DNA of 64,000 nucleotides from Diplonema papillatum (GCA_030068145.1 JAPJBO010000349.1:124001-188000); one strand, 5' to 3'. Counted from the first letter of the stretch, positions 38,862 through 49,556 are shown. The notes: generated by a model from the sequence alone, not told the origin. Numbers and translations: made by a program.

Positions 38862-40040
38862 ATGGACGCACCACAGCGGCAGCTCCCCTCGGGCCCCGAG
38901 GTGATCGAGATGATCAAACGGGCCCTGGCAGAACTGGACCAGCCCAGTGAAGAAGACCTTGACAGGAGTCTGCCCCTGAAAAGGAAGCTTGACGCACTGG
39001 AGGCCCTTGGCAACCCGATGCGGGCCAAGGCCGTCGTATCGCGGCAAGTGGAGCGTGCGAGAATCGCCTCCATATCGACTGGTTCCTGGGACCAGTACTT
39101 GGTCGCCTTGCGAGGATGGGTTAGGTACGCGGACATCGTGTCGTGCCCCCATTTTCCCATCCAGCCCGATGAATGGGCATCATACGTCTCCCTGCACCGC
39201 AACGCGCAGACGGCAACCTCCGCGACGTCCGCCATAGAAAAGATTCAGAGATTTCTTGGCATCAAGGACACCGTCCGGTCCAAGGCGCTGAATGACGTTT
39301 TCGCCTCGCACCGGAGGGAACAAGTGCGCAAGCGCAGGATGGACGCCATAGACGGCCCCCTCCTCGACAAGATAGTAGAAGACCGCCGGGCCATACTATC
39401 GGTGCGAAACTTCGTATCGCTGGAGGCCTTCGCCAGGATAACCTGCATTGCATTCGTTTTCCTTCTGAGAGTTCAGAACGAGGCTATCCCCCTCCAGAGG
39501 GGCTTAGCAACAGACGTGCCAGCTACTGTACTCGAGGAACTGAGGACGTCAGGGAGGCACAGCTCCGTCTTCAAGTTCAAAGACAGACTGTACGTGGCAC
39601 TCAGAAGGCGTAAAAATAAACCGGGGGGTGACGTGTTAGACAGAGGGTGCACATGTGGAGAGGGCACAGTGAGAAAGGGATGGCGAGCCATCTGCCCAGT
39701 GCATGTGTTGTGGCCATACGCCAGGGACAACGTCCCGGAGGGCGAAAGGATGAACCTGATACCCTACGTGGACATGTTAGCATCTCTGAAGGAGAAGGCA
39801 TCACACCACGCGACACCGACGGTCGGATGGGGCACGCACAGCTTGAGACGCGGGGCTGCCCAAGATCTGAACGATCTCAACCCCAACCTGGCTCTACTGC
39901 TCAGTGCTGGATCATGGCAATCCTCGGCCTTCAAAGCCTACCTGGATTGGAATAAGGTTCAGACAAGAGCCATGGATAATGTCGCTCAAGTTGGAGCGTC
40001 ACCCGATTCCGGTTCCGAGGACAGCGATTACGCTGAGTAA
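38862..40040 (+). CDS. Tyrosine recombinase of the PAT element
   Basis: 392 residues from the ATG at 38862. Catalytic residues in order: Arg203 (FLLRVQNEA), Lys near 251 (ALRRRKNKPGG), His326 and Arg329 (GTHSLRRGAA), Trp352 (AGSWQSSAF) and Tyr360 (FKAYLDW). A CTCGEG...CPVH cluster (263-281) between Lys and His could bind zinc. It would integrate the circular DNA at an AAAAA-type site, matching the poly-A flanks here. The gene lies between A2 and B2 in the same direction as gag and pol. No defects are seen. Confidence 0.93.
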   Translation: MDAPQRQLPSGPEVIEMIKRALAELDQPSEEDLDRSLPLKRKLDALEALGNPMRAKAVVSRQVERARIASISTGSWDQYLVALRGWVRYADIVSCPHFPIQPDEWASYVSLHRNAQTATSATSAIEKIQRFLGIKDTVRSKALNDVFASHRREQVRKRRMDAIDGPLLDKIVEDRRAILSVRNFVSLEAFARITCIAFVFLLRVQNEAIPLQRGLATDVPATVLEELRTSGRHSSVFKFKDRLYVALRRRKNKPGGDVLDRGCTCGEGTVRKGWRAICPVHVLWPYARDNVPEGERMNLIPYVDMLASLKEKASHHATPTVGWGTHSLRRGAAQDLNDLNPNLALLLSAGSWQSSAFKAYLDWNKVQTRAMDNVAQVGASPDSGSEDSDYAE

Positions 40041-40158
40041 AGCTTTCGAGTTCGCGTGGTCAGGCAACGTTTACACGTCGCCATGAGGCCATTTGCCTAC
40101 GTGAACGGACGATGTTTCCACACCGTCGTTGGGCCATGTCCTTGCGCCGCCTTCTCCA

Positions 40159-40368
40159 GGGTGAAGAACCTAGGCGGACGGCTCGGAGACCTCAAGGTCG
40201 GATGCGGGTTTAGCGTCGTGCGATAGCGCACGTGACACCGCGCTCGCAGGCCTGCGAGACTAGCGTCGCGAAACCGCTCCGATTCATCCCATCGCAGACT
40301 TGAGGATTTCCGAAAGTTCAAGGAGAACGGACCGTTCTAATAGGTAGAGGTTGTCCCAGAAATAAAAA
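40159..40368 (+). repeat. Split direct repeat B2
   Basis: Matches B1 at an offset of 1852 bases. It ends AAATAAAAA directly before TAGTCTGCCC, the surviving right end of the Harbinger-like element. Confidence 0.9.
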
Positions 40369-40429
40369 TAGTCTGCCCTTATTGTGGTTTAGAGGTTCTT
40401 CTCACGAAAGGTGAGGAGTCGGACCTGCT

Positions 40430-40805
40430 TCATAAACATAGTACACTACTATAGGGAGTTGGTGGGGTGTTGTTGGTGGTGTTGCTGTTGTTATCTCGGG
40501 CGTCGGCCTCGGCGATTCTCAGCTGCACTGTCAGCGCGTCCATTGGGAGCTCTTGCTCGCGGCAGGTGTTGGCGCACGCGCTGAGCTGTGCCTTGAGCAG
40601 CTCCTTGTCGCCGGCCAGCGCGCGCGGCTGCGCGACTCGCCGGCGGCCTGCGCCTTGCTGAGCTGCCTCTTGCAGCCGCTGGCTCAGGGAGTCGACGACC
40701 GCCTTGTGCTCCGCTTCCGTGCGCTCGAAGTGCGCCTTCCAGTTGTCCAGCGTCATCATCACGCGCGCTTTGTCGTCCTCCCTCAGCTCCACCAGCTGCG
40801 CGTAC
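40430..40805 (-). pseudogene. Truncated copy of exon 2 (exon 2b) of the coiled-coil gene
   Basis: Begins at the same AG/G acceptor (TTCAG, exon from 40805) and reads YAQLVELREDDKARVMMTLD, with the same coiled coil as exon 2c, but diverges after IAEADARDNN and soon stops. An in-frame deletion and insertion around RRRVAQPRALAG further disturb it. It lies between the element insertion and exon 2a. Confidence 0.75.
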
Positions 40806-40900
40806 CTGAATGGGTGTGGAATGTTTTTTAGTGATTTAGCACAGCACGCTGCCATTCGACGCTTTTTGATTTGGACAAGCAAGCTTGTTTCCGTCAGAAA

Positions 40901-41309
40901 TCACTCGCTTTTCTCACGAAAGGAGAGGAGTCGGACCTGCTTCATAAGCATTGTACTACTACAGGGAGTTGGTGGGGTGTTGTTGGTATTGTTGCTGTTG
41001 TTCTCTCTGGTGTCGGCCTCGGCGATTCTCAGCTGCACTGTCAGCGCGTCCATTGCGAGCTCTTGCTCGCGGCAGGTGTTGGCGCACGCGCTGAGCTGTG
41101 CCTTGAGCAGCTCCTTGCCGCCGGCCAGCTCGGCTTCGGCGGCGCGGCTGCGCGACTCGCCGGCGGCCTGCTCCTGCAGCCGCTGGCTCAGGGAGTCGAC
41201 GACGGCCTTGTACTCCGCTTCCGTGCGCTCGAAGTGCGCCTTCCAGTTGCCCAGTGTCATCATCACGCACGCTTTGTCATCCCCCCTCAGCTCCACCAAC
41301 TGCGCATAC
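40901..41309 (-). CDS. Truncated copy of exon 2 (exon 2a) of the coiled-coil gene
   Basis: The acceptor ATTTAG precedes 41309. It reads YAQLVELRGDDKACVMMTLG and continues through about 100 residues of the coiled coil in frame, then NNSNNTNNTPPTPCSS and a stop at 40901. A potential donor (CCT/GTAGTA) lies at 40963. Spliced to exon 1 it would give a shorter isoform, so it is either an alternative 3' exon or a decaying duplicate. Differences from exon 2c include G for E, C for R, G for D and Y for H. Confidence 0.5.
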
Positions 41310-41805
41310 CTAAATTGGTTCGATGACGTGTGGACGAGAGAAAGGTGCAAAAACAATTCGCTTCACGATAGGGGAGGGGTCAGTCCTGCTTCTGGACAAC
41401 AGCCGTCCCACAGGTGTCTTTGGCAGTCCTGGATACCTGCTGACGACCCTCATGCGCCACCGGAGAGTTTTCCTCACGAGATAAGGCAAGGTTTTCCGAC
41501 TCCCGCAATCGGACAAACTAAACTCAAAGAGGTCTGGTCGTCGTACATTCTCCCTGCGATGCGCATGCTTTCACTTTTTGCGCAGCGCAGTTTTGGTTCT
41601 TAGTTTACTTGTTCGACGACAACTTGTTTGTGTTGACGTGTCATTCAGATGTAAATCTAAAGCCGCCCACGTCAGATTTTTGTTAAGCATTGAGTTCTGT
41701 AAAGTGCAAGTGCCATGAAGGCAGGCGAGCACTCGCTAAGCAGCGGCTGCCAAAACTTGCCGTGACACCTATGATCAAAGTGAAGGAAAAGAGAAGAAAG
41801 GGTAC
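41310..41805 (-). other. Intron between exon 1 and exon 2a
   Basis: Starts with donor GTACCC at 41805 and ends ATTTAG at 41310. Nothing else was recognised. Confidence 0.6.
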
Positions 41806-42692
41806 CGTTTGTTCGCCGCCGTCAACTCGCGGACCGCCAGCGCGTACTCTTTGGAGATGTCTTCCTTGGCGCCGGAGATCTTGAGCTTTTCCTCCGCGAG
41901 CAGGCTCTCGCCGTTGCGCCGCATCGCGGCGTCCGCCTGCGCCTTGCTGAGCTGCCTCTTCAGCTTGCCCACCTCCTCGGCGTGCGCCTCCCGCAGCCGC
42001 GCCATCTCCCGCTCGAATTTCTGCGACCAATGCGTCGCCTCCACCTGCTGCGCCCGCGCCGCCTGCTGCGGCTGCCGCGAGCCCCGCCGCTCGAGACCCC
42101 CGTCGCTGCACCTCGCACCCGCCGACGCCGACGACGACCGGTCCTCCTGCGAGCCGGCCTCCGCGCTGCACTGCGACCGGGGGGGGGGCCGTGTCAGCGT
42201 CCCCTGGGCGCTCGGCCTTTGCCCCGTCGTCGTCACCCTCGCAGAAGAAGCGCTGGCCGATCGTCTCGCGGCGGCGCCAGTCCGCTCCCTCGGGCGCGGC
42301 GCGGCGGTGGCCGGGGTCGTGGCCTGCGGGCCGGGTGCCGCCGGCTTGCCGAGCTTTCTCGACGACGACCGCTGCTTCGCCTTCGGGGGCGGCGGCCCGG
42401 CGGTGCTCGCGGCGGCGTGGCTGGGGTCGGAGAGGGACGGACCCGCCGCGTCGGCGCGGCTGAAAGACGAGTGGTAGACGGGCAGCGGGGCGGCCGCCGT
42501 CGTCGGCGGCGGGGTCAGGGTCGCTTTCGCCCGCGCGTGCTGTTGTTGCAGTTGCAGTTGCTGTTGATGTTGCAGTTGCAGTTGCAGTTGTTCTTGCAGT
42601 TGCAGCTGCTGTTGATGTTGATGCTGCTGTTGATACTGATATTGCTGTTGCTGTTGCTGTTGCTGTTGTTGCTGCTGCTGCTGCTGATGTTG

Positions 42693-42723
<31 letters not shown>

Positions 42724-44060
42724 TTGTGAGTAGGTGGCACCGAGGATATGGAGGGTGGGGTGGACATCGGCGTCGGGTGGGTGGCGGTTGAGCTGGTGGA
42801 AGCGGAAGGGGAGGTCGTGCGGCTGTGGTGGTTGCCGGCGGGGTTGGCGTGGGGGATCGGCGGGACTTGGGGGCGCGGGCACGCGGCTGACGACGCCGCG
42901 GCCGCTGCCGCCGCGTCCGCTGACAGCACGAACGCGATGTTGGAGGGCGGCAGCGCGTGCGCGTGCGCGGCGCGCGGCCCCGCGTTTCGGTCGGGCGGCG
43001 TCGCGGGCGGCGGCGCGAGCTGCGGTGAGTGATCGACCGGCGGCGAGAGCTGCGGCGGCGACTCGATGAGCGCCAGCTTCGAAAGCACCTCCGCCTGCGT
43101 CAGCTGCCGCGCCTTCTCCTGCACGCCGGCTCCCCGCTTCAACTCGCTCGGCGGCACGTTCGGCTTGCTTCCCTCAATCCCCCGACAACCTCTCAGCTGC
43201 TGTTCTGGAAGGCTTCTAGACGGCGGGTGTATGGGGGGTGACTGTAAAGACAACGACCGGTGTGCAGCCGCCTCAGCGAGGCTCGACTTCCCGAAGTGAG
43301 GGGCGGGCACCGGCAAGGGATCCGACGCCGGTTCGGAGGGCGAAAACCGGCAGCTTTTCACGACTTTTTCGGGGCTCTGTGCGGCGGCGGCGCCGATCGC
43401 CGTCGGCTGCGGGCTGGCGGCCGCGGGCTTCAGCAGAGATTTCGGCGGGGTCGTAGTGCGGTGCGACGCGTCGGGGTTGGGGAGCGTGTGCGCGTACGAG
43501 CTGGGGGTGGACGATCGGGTCGGCGGCTCTGGGTATGGGTGGAAGTGGTGGTTGACGTCCGGCGGGGGGGTCGGCCGCAGGGCCGCCTGCGGCGGCTGCT
43601 GCGGCGCGTTGTACGGCGTCGGTTTGTAGACAGGCGCGGCGGCTGGCGGCGGGGGGGACTCTGGTTGGTGGCCGTCGATGAGCGAGGTGTAGTCGAAGCC
43701 CGGGTCCCGCGGCGAAGGGGAAGGGGTCAGCGAGCTGTTGGCAGCGGGTCTCGACAGCTCCCTCCTCGTCGTCGACGCTCTCGCGATGGCGGCGCACGTC
43801 TGCTCCTGGCGCAGCAGCAACTGGTGCGTGAGCTGCTCGTACATCGCGGCCATCGGCGGCGTCCCTTCCTTCTCCTCCTGTGTCGCCTCGACCCCACGGG
43901 AGTCCGCCACAGAAGCCAGCGGCGACGTCCCCTCGGACGCGTCCACCCCGCCGCCGTTGGTACTCCCCCCGTCCTCAACCGCACCCGAAGCGGGCCCGCC
44001 GATGTTCCACAGTGCCCCCATCACCGGGCCTGGGCTCAGCACCGGCTCGGCTTCGCTCAT
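41806..44060 (-). CDS. Coiled-coil/poly-Q protein, exon 1
   Basis: 751 codons plus two bases from the ATG at 44060 (MSEAEPVLSPGPVMGALWNI). An in-frame extension to 44101 is possible because an acceptor-like TTTGTTTCCAG precedes it. The protein is Pro/Ser/Ala-rich and disordered for about 440 residues. A Gln/His-rich run (residues about 445-507) is encoded by CAG/CAA repeats at 42540-42725, followed by Ala/Pro-rich sequence and basic patches. The exon ends in a coiled coil (SQKFEREMARLREAHAEEVG, KLKRQLSKAQADAAMRR) running to ELTAANK. The donor CG/GTACCC at 41806/41805 leaves two bases that, with the first base of exon 2, restore Arg before YAQLVEL. The large intron holds the mobile elements. 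No enzyme motif was found. Confidence 0.75.
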
Positions 44061-44095
44061 CGTTTGCCCCTCCCCTCCACCCCCCCCTTTTCTTA

Positions 44096-44311
44096 TCACC
44101 TGGAAACAAATGGGATCTCAGAAAACCCGTAAACCGAGCTCATTTTTTTTTTTTTTGGGCTGCCGTTGTTCAGTTTTTGCGACCTTGGTTTGCGCTTCAT
44201 CTCCTGGCGCAGCAGCAGCAGCAGCAGCTGGTGCGTGAAGCTGCTCGGACATCGCAGCCACGTCCCCTCCTTCTCCTCCTGTGTGACCTCGACCCCGCGA
44301 GAGTCAGCCAC
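44096..44311 (-). pseudogene. Partial copy of exon 1
   Basis: MADSRGVEVTQEEKEGT and FTHQLLLLLLRQE copy residues about 45-75 of the exon (SVADSRGVEATQEEKEG, LTHQLLLRQEQ) with changes and an expanded CAG run. It lies immediately upstream of the gene start. Confidence 0.75.
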
Positions 44312-45057
44312 AGAAGCCGGCGAGTTTTTGTGTTACCGGCATTTTGCAACCCGTGCTCGTGGATGCGTGTTGTGGATTACTGGTTGCAGCCAAGCCCTGG
44401 GATCGCGAGACAGCATTTTTAGCTGAGACCCTCCAGTATCGCTGTCCCGTACGACGGTCATGCGGACACTTCCGGACACAACGCCCGCAGCCAAAGATGC
44501 GGCCGAGAGTCGGCCTCAGCGGCTTTTCCGTCGCCGAAGCCGAAATACTTTTCCTTCCCGGTTTGCCGGCTACCCAGCGCTGTTAGACCGAAAAAGAGAA
44601 CCGTCATTTGAATGCGTGGAGGAGATCGTTGCTGCATAACAGCTCGGTTTTTTTACATTGCGGGCTAGGACAGCATGCTGAAAGCTCTGAGCACGGACCG
44701 GGATGAACTTCTTGTAAGCGAAGTGAGAAAATCCCCGGGTCTCCTTTCTTCCGAGTACGAGTGGAGCTGGATCTATGGCTTCTGCGGGACGGATCTGGAG
44801 GCGAACAGCGACACCTTCCATCTTGCGGATCAAGTAGCTACCAGTTTTCCATTCAACGCATCAAGACGTGAACTGAACACAACCCCGTAGAGACGGATAG
44901 CCACCGGCAGAGCGGGCAGGGTTGGCGCTGTGCTAGCTCCGACTGAAGCTTTGCGCACTGGTTAACCGACAGACTCTTGCTCCAGATAGTGTGAGGGAGG
45001 TTGAACAGGGTCCTCTGGTTTCTCATCCCACCTTCCCTGAAAAGTCCGCTCACGCAG
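44312..45057. other. No supported gene
   Basis: Short frames on both strands without recognised domains. Confidence 0.4.
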
Positions 45058-45700
45058 GGGAGAGGCAGGCGAGTTCGCAAAGAAGGCGGGGTGTGCCACA
45101 ATCGCAAGATTCTGTCTGATCTTCGGACACACTCGCGGTGCCAGTAGAACCAGCTCGTGGGGGAGGGTTTTTGTTCGACCTGCCTCCCTTTGACAATACA
45201 CGATCAAACACCACATTCTCCCCACTCGCCCACGATCATCGTATGCTCCCATTTTCTGCCGTGCAAGGCGTAGGGTACGGCAAAGTGGTACAGCAGCGGC
45301 ACCCAGCTGTCACGTTCCAACGCGGAGCTGCAAGAAATGAAACAGGTGTTCGTGTATGCATTAGCCCCCGCGTCGTCTTCCGTGGACGATGAGAGCGTGC
45401 GCATTGTTAAACGCCCCGCCCTCGGCGCCTGCCTTTTCAAGCCCTTCCCGCACGAGCCGCTCTGCGGCGTCGAGACTCTGCCGGTCGTTCGCCGCCGCGC
45501 TTGCTCTGCCGACCAGCCCCTCCGTCTCGACGGATATGTCGTGCTCCAGCAACCGCGGCGGCAGCGGGGGCTCGGGGGGGGATGGGCGGGACTCGGGCGG
45601 CGCTGCGCCCCCCTGAAGAAGGCCGCCCAGGCGGCCGAGAGGCAGGCGAGGCTGCAAGAAAGCGGCGCGTCCCCGCAGTCGAAGGATTCGGTCCTTTCTT
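45058..45700 (-). pseudogene. Partial tandem copies of the Cys-rich secreted protein gene
   Basis: 45350-45700 reproduces the end of the gene at 45901-46833 (ESFDCGDAPLSCSLACLSAA, LEHDIS, VGRASAAANDRQSLDAAERL, NNAHALIVHGRRRGG), with a deletion around LNTLETEG. The downstream flank is copied too (TTTGACAATACA near 45190 and 45759). A more decayed third copy is at 45058-45140 (GAGAGGCAGGCGAG, TCGCAAGATTCTGTC). Confidence 0.8.
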
Positions 45701-45900
45701 CGGTGCCGGTAGAACCAGTTCTCGGTGGAGGCTGGTCATTCGACTTGACTCTCTTTGACAATACACCGATCAAACAACGCATCCTCCCCCCCCCTAGTTT
45801 CTGCCGGGCAAGGCACTTGCGTTGTTGGGGAAAGTGGTAAAGCGGCGGCACCCAGCTTGCGGCGGAGCTGCAAGAAATGAAACAGGTGTTCGTGTATGCA

Positions 45901-46833
45901 CTAGCCCCCGCGTCTTCTTCCGTGGACGATGAGAGCGTGCGCATTGTTAAACACCCCGCCCTCGGCGCCTGCCTTTTCAAGCCCTTCCCGCACGAGCCGC
46001 TCTGCGGCGTCGAGACTCTGCCGGTCGTTCGCCGCCGCGCTTGCTCTGCCGACAGTGCCGGACAGACCCTCCGTCTCGAGCGTGTTCAGGACGGATATGT
46101 CGTGCTCCAGCCACCGCGGCGGCAGCGGGGGCTCGGGGGGGATGGGCGGGACTCGGACGGCGCTGGCGCCCCTGAAGAAGTCGGCCCAGGCGGGCGAGAG
46201 GCAGGCGAGGTCGCACGAAAGCGGCGCGTGCCCGCAGTCGAAGGATTCGGTCCTTTCTCCGGAGCACTCGCAGCGGCCGGAGGTGTCGGCTGCGAGCCAA
46301 TCTCCGCAGGACCGGTCGCCGGCTGGTTCGCGGGGCCCTTTCTTCCCCTTACAACCCCCGGTCTGCTTCCACCCGTCACACTTCGAAGCACACGCTTCAT
46401 CGCACGTGAACGACAGCGATGATGCCGAAGGTGGATGCGAATCGGAAGCTTCTTGCTGGCCCTTTCCCAGACCCCTTCCGTCGCGTCCCCACAGGCCTAA
46501 TCCGCTAAATGTGCGGGCTGCCCTGTGGTTTCCGTGGTGCTCCCGCGCCTCTGCGCCGCGGCAGGTTCCCCATCGCACGCGTTCACTGCCGTCGGCGCAC
46601 CGGCACGCGCCGGTGAATCCGGGTTCGCGCTTCTCGGGCTCGACTGCGTCGCCGCACTCCTTCACCGCGACGGTCTCCGCCTCCCCGCCGCGGCACTGCG
46701 CCTCGACCCAGCGCGGGCACCCCGCCGCATCACTCACCGCACCCGCTCCGTCTTCTCCTTGGACCCCGCTTCCCAAACACGACCCGGTCGCCAGCGCGAC
46801 GGCGACCAGCCATCTTCCCAACCCGTCGCCCAT
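45901..46833 (-). CDS. Secreted Cys-rich protein, unknown family
   Basis: 310 residues from the ATG at 46833. The N-terminus (MGDGLGRWLVAVALATGSCL) is a signal peptide. Cysteine-rich blocks follow: GCPRWVEAQCRG, GACRCADGSERVRWGTCRG, FTCDEACASKCDGWKQTGGC, RSCGDWLAADTSGRCECSG and FDCGHAPLSCDLACLSPA. Spacing suggests disulphide-rich extracellular modules, but no named family is recognised. The last 110 residues are Pro-rich, then helical (DRQSLDAAERLVREGLEKAG) and end in GRRRGG; the stop is conserved in the duplicated copy. The ATG was chosen because it directly starts the signal peptide. The product is probably extracellular or cell-surface. Confidence 0.6.
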   Translation of the reverse strand: MGDGLGRWLVAVALATGSCLGSGVQGEDGAGAVSDAAGCPRWVEAQCRGGEAETVAVKECGDAVEPEKREPGFTGACRCADGSERVRWGTCRGAEAREHHGNHRAARTFSGLGLWGRDGRGLGKGQQEASDSHPPSASSLSFTCDEACASKCDGWKQTGGCKGKKGPREPAGDRSCGDWLAADTSGRCECSGERTESFDCGHAPLSCDLACLSPAWADFFRGASAVRVPPIPPEPPLPPRWLEHDISVLNTLETEGLSGTVGRASAAANDRQSLDAAERLVREGLEKAGAEGGVFNNAHALIVHGRRRGG

Positions 46834-46907
46834 TGCTAATTTCGGGGGCCCTGGGGGGTCATCCGCGTAGCTAGTAACGCCACCCTTCACGGTCTACATT
46901 CAGCAGG

Positions 46908-47260
46908 CGGGGGGGGGGGGGGGGGGGGATTGCAAGAATGTGCTTGGAATGGGTATGTGCTCAACACCGCACTGGTCCCGTCTGCGCCGTGGTTCGGTCC
47001 TTTCAGACACGGACACGTGAGACGAACCATCATACACGTTTGCAGTAGCAAGAGCGCAGTTGGAATGGGCACGCTGCTCAAAACCCGCAGCGGCGCTGAG
47101 GCCCAGGCCATCCGTTCTTGCAACATCTAAACCCCAGGAAAAAAGACAGGCGCTTCGTTGTGGTTGACCGTTTCCCGCTAGTATTTATTTACCCTGTTTC
47201 ACTTTCAGGTTCGGAGTTTAGATCAACCGCCAACCCACGTCGGGTAGTGAAAGGGATGCA
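46908..47260. repeat. Composite repeat: poly-G, family B, family A-like end
   Basis: A run of about 20 G (46909-46928) precedes GATTGCAAGAATGTGCTTGG and the full family B consensus to CACGGACACGTGAG. Further on, TATTTACCCTGTTTCACTTT and CAGGTTCGGAG resemble the start of family A at 50045. This order, B then A, is also seen at 49785-50290. Confidence 0.7.
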
Positions 47261-49556
47261 GACATAATTACACATTTTAACTACAGCTAGCCAAGTTTGT
47301 ACCTGATGCGACCGACACCACATATATTAGAGTCAAAGTAGACACACGCAAGAGTTCGTCACTCGCCGTTACCCCTAATATGCATCTTCGCTTGTTCGCT
47401 TTACACTTGAGAGCTGGCAACTCAACAGCGGAAAGGCAAAGAACTTAAAAGACGGGTGTGGAAAGTCAGGCAAGCAGCAGGAAAAGGTAAAAAAAAGGGG
47501 GGGGAGAAAGGATAAGCGACGGCGGCTAAGAAACAAGAAAAAGAAGAAGACCCCGAGAGAGCTTCGAAAGCAAAAAGTAAAAAAAAAAAAAAGGTGAAGC
47601 GGCAGTCACGAGAGCCAACAAGAAAATGGGCGTACGCGGGACGGCGGTAACGTGGGTAGGGGCTTCGTAAAAACGGCAAAAACGAAAAGGAGAGAGAGAG
47701 CGAGGGAGAGACGAGAATGAAGGGTAAGAAATCGCCGCCAAAGATGTTCACCCAGTCTCGCCCCCACGCCACACGCCAAATGGGACAGAGGTGATGTAGC
47801 TGGGACCATCGGTATGACGCACGACGGCGGAACCGCAAAAGCTTTGTGCCGTCGCTGGTGTTGCCTGCGCAGTTGTAGCTGAAGCACAGACGCTGCACAC
47901 TGCCCGTTTGCAAGACTGCAAGGATGAAGAAAACTCCCGAGTCGAACCCTAGGGGTTTTACTTCCGTCCACCCCTGGGGAGTTGCTTGGCGGCTGCTGCA
48001 GGATTCCAGCAGGCTGTGGCAGGTGATACTGCCCAGACGTGCCAAGCGATATGCCGGTGCCGGTGAATGGCTGCACTACCCCCACACATCATTGCGCACC
48101 CCTCCCCACCTGACCTCCACAGCTGGCAAGGGTATAGCCGAGGTCGGATTGGACGCTACTTCTGGAAAAAAAAGACTGCTATAACACACGGACGTGCAAC
48201 CTTAGTGGTTCCGGCGTACAATGCTCGGCACGGCCAGCGCATACATATGTGTAGCGGTGTGGCATTTCTGTCCCGGTTCGTGTGAAACGTCTGATTAGTT
48301 CATACTTCGGTCGGCCTGGATCGAGGCAGACTTCAACATGCGCTGTTGCCACCGCCATTTGACCTGACTGAGAAGGAGTCGCCTTCGAAGGTCCGACTGA
48401 CTAAGCGCATTGCACACTCCCACAGAGGCGGCGAAGCGGTGGTTCCATGACACCTCAGTTTTACCCTGATTGTTCGCAAAGAGGAAGGCAGACTACCATG
48501 GGAATAATTATTCCGCCTTCTTTGGGTAAGGAGGGTGGGCCAAGTGCAGGGTTTGTCGGTCTAAGTCTGACTGGGTCAGCCCGACTGCGAAGTATGTTGT
48601 GTTGTGGGTTTTCTTTCCAACGGAACAAATAAGAAGTGACTGACGAGGCAAAGAAGAAAAAACGGAAAGAAAGAAGAAGGTTTCCTGAACGGAAAAAGAC
48701 AGTAGTAGAACTAGTTGGAATCTGACATGCTACAACAACCTGTGACGATAGAGTGGTAGTCTAGTAGTAAAGGGACCAAAAAAGACGTCCGTAGTACTGT
48801 TTTAGTCTTATCCTTGTTCGTCGAACATCAATATTCGAAGAACAGGAACTGTCTTTATGAACAAAAGAGTGACGCAAGGCGGCCGCTTTAGCGGCGCCGA
48901 TCCAAGCGCAAACAGCAGCAGCGACGCGTCGGCAAAATGGGAACTTTTTCGGAGCTTGGGCTTGCACTGCTGAGAAACGAAGCAACGGACGATCAGCGTC
49001 AAGTGATGAGAATGATGGGACGAAAGTCTCTTGTTCTTCGCGTGAACAGGGTATAAACCTCTCTGGGAAGGGGGTTCCTGTATGATGTGCAACTGATGCT
49101 CCGGAAATGTTCCCGTCAGTACCAAGGTACCAAACAAAAAATGGATGGGGGAGCAAACTGAGGCTGCAGCTGGCGCACCGCCGCATGGATGATCTCACTA
49201 GGTGGCTTATTGGTCCAGATCTATGCACATCATCCGCGGGCGTTCCCGGTCCAGATCTTTTGCCACTGCTCAATATTTCGGCTTTGGGCTCAGAGCTGCC
49301 CCCATCATCGATAGCGTTATTCGAGATCCAGGTCGACGCGTCGAAAACAAGAAGGAAGCGGGAACGACGTGGGCCAGGGAAAACATGTTGAACACTCAGG
49401 CCCATCCTTTCTTTTGCGCCCTGTGCACCTTTTCTTGGTGGTATTTGGGTTTGCTACACCGATGCTGCTTCGTACTTCCGCCAAGAGTAGACTGTCTTTC
49501 TCTGTACCGGGAAACAAGGGGAGGGGGTGTTGAGGAAGTGCCCTTTTTGTATGCGC
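47261..49556. other. Long stretch without a supported gene
   Basis: Purine-rich and A-run DNA at 47480-47720. Minus frames at 48085-47422 have some protein-like composition (FSYNCAGNTSDG, WRVAWGRDWVNIFGG) but change frame and lack a recognised domain. Frames at 48761-49405 are also unsupported. The downstream end of the NAC-beta gene lies at 49557. Confidence 0.4.

Larger units (their letters stand above)
32617..40368 (+). mobile_element. Complete PAT-type (split direct repeat) DIRS retrotransposon
   Basis: The repeat order is A1 (32617-32926), B1 (38307-38516) abutting A2 (38512-38821), B2 (40159-40368), the A1...B1A2...B2 arrangement of PAT/Ngaro-like elements. A1/A2 and B1/B2 look identical by eye, and all junctions share AAAAA. 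Gag and pol lie between A1 and B1A2; the tyrosine recombinase lies between A2 and B2. All three proteins are intact. The element sits in the right end of the Harbinger-like element. Intact genes and identical repeats point to a young insertion. Confidence 0.92.

Noticed and set aside
41982..42791. Leu-rich plus-strand frame (LLLLLL runs)
   Set aside because: Antisense of the CAG/CAA poly-Gln tract of exon 1; not a membrane protein.
45901..46870. 313-codon plus-strand Ser/Pro-rich frame
   Set aside because: Antisense of the Cys-rich secreted protein gene, which has a signal peptide and a stop conserved in its duplicate.
46908..46930. Poly-G run as a telomere or chromosome end
   Set aside because: It is a single homopolymer at the edge of a dispersed repeat, without telomeric repeat units.
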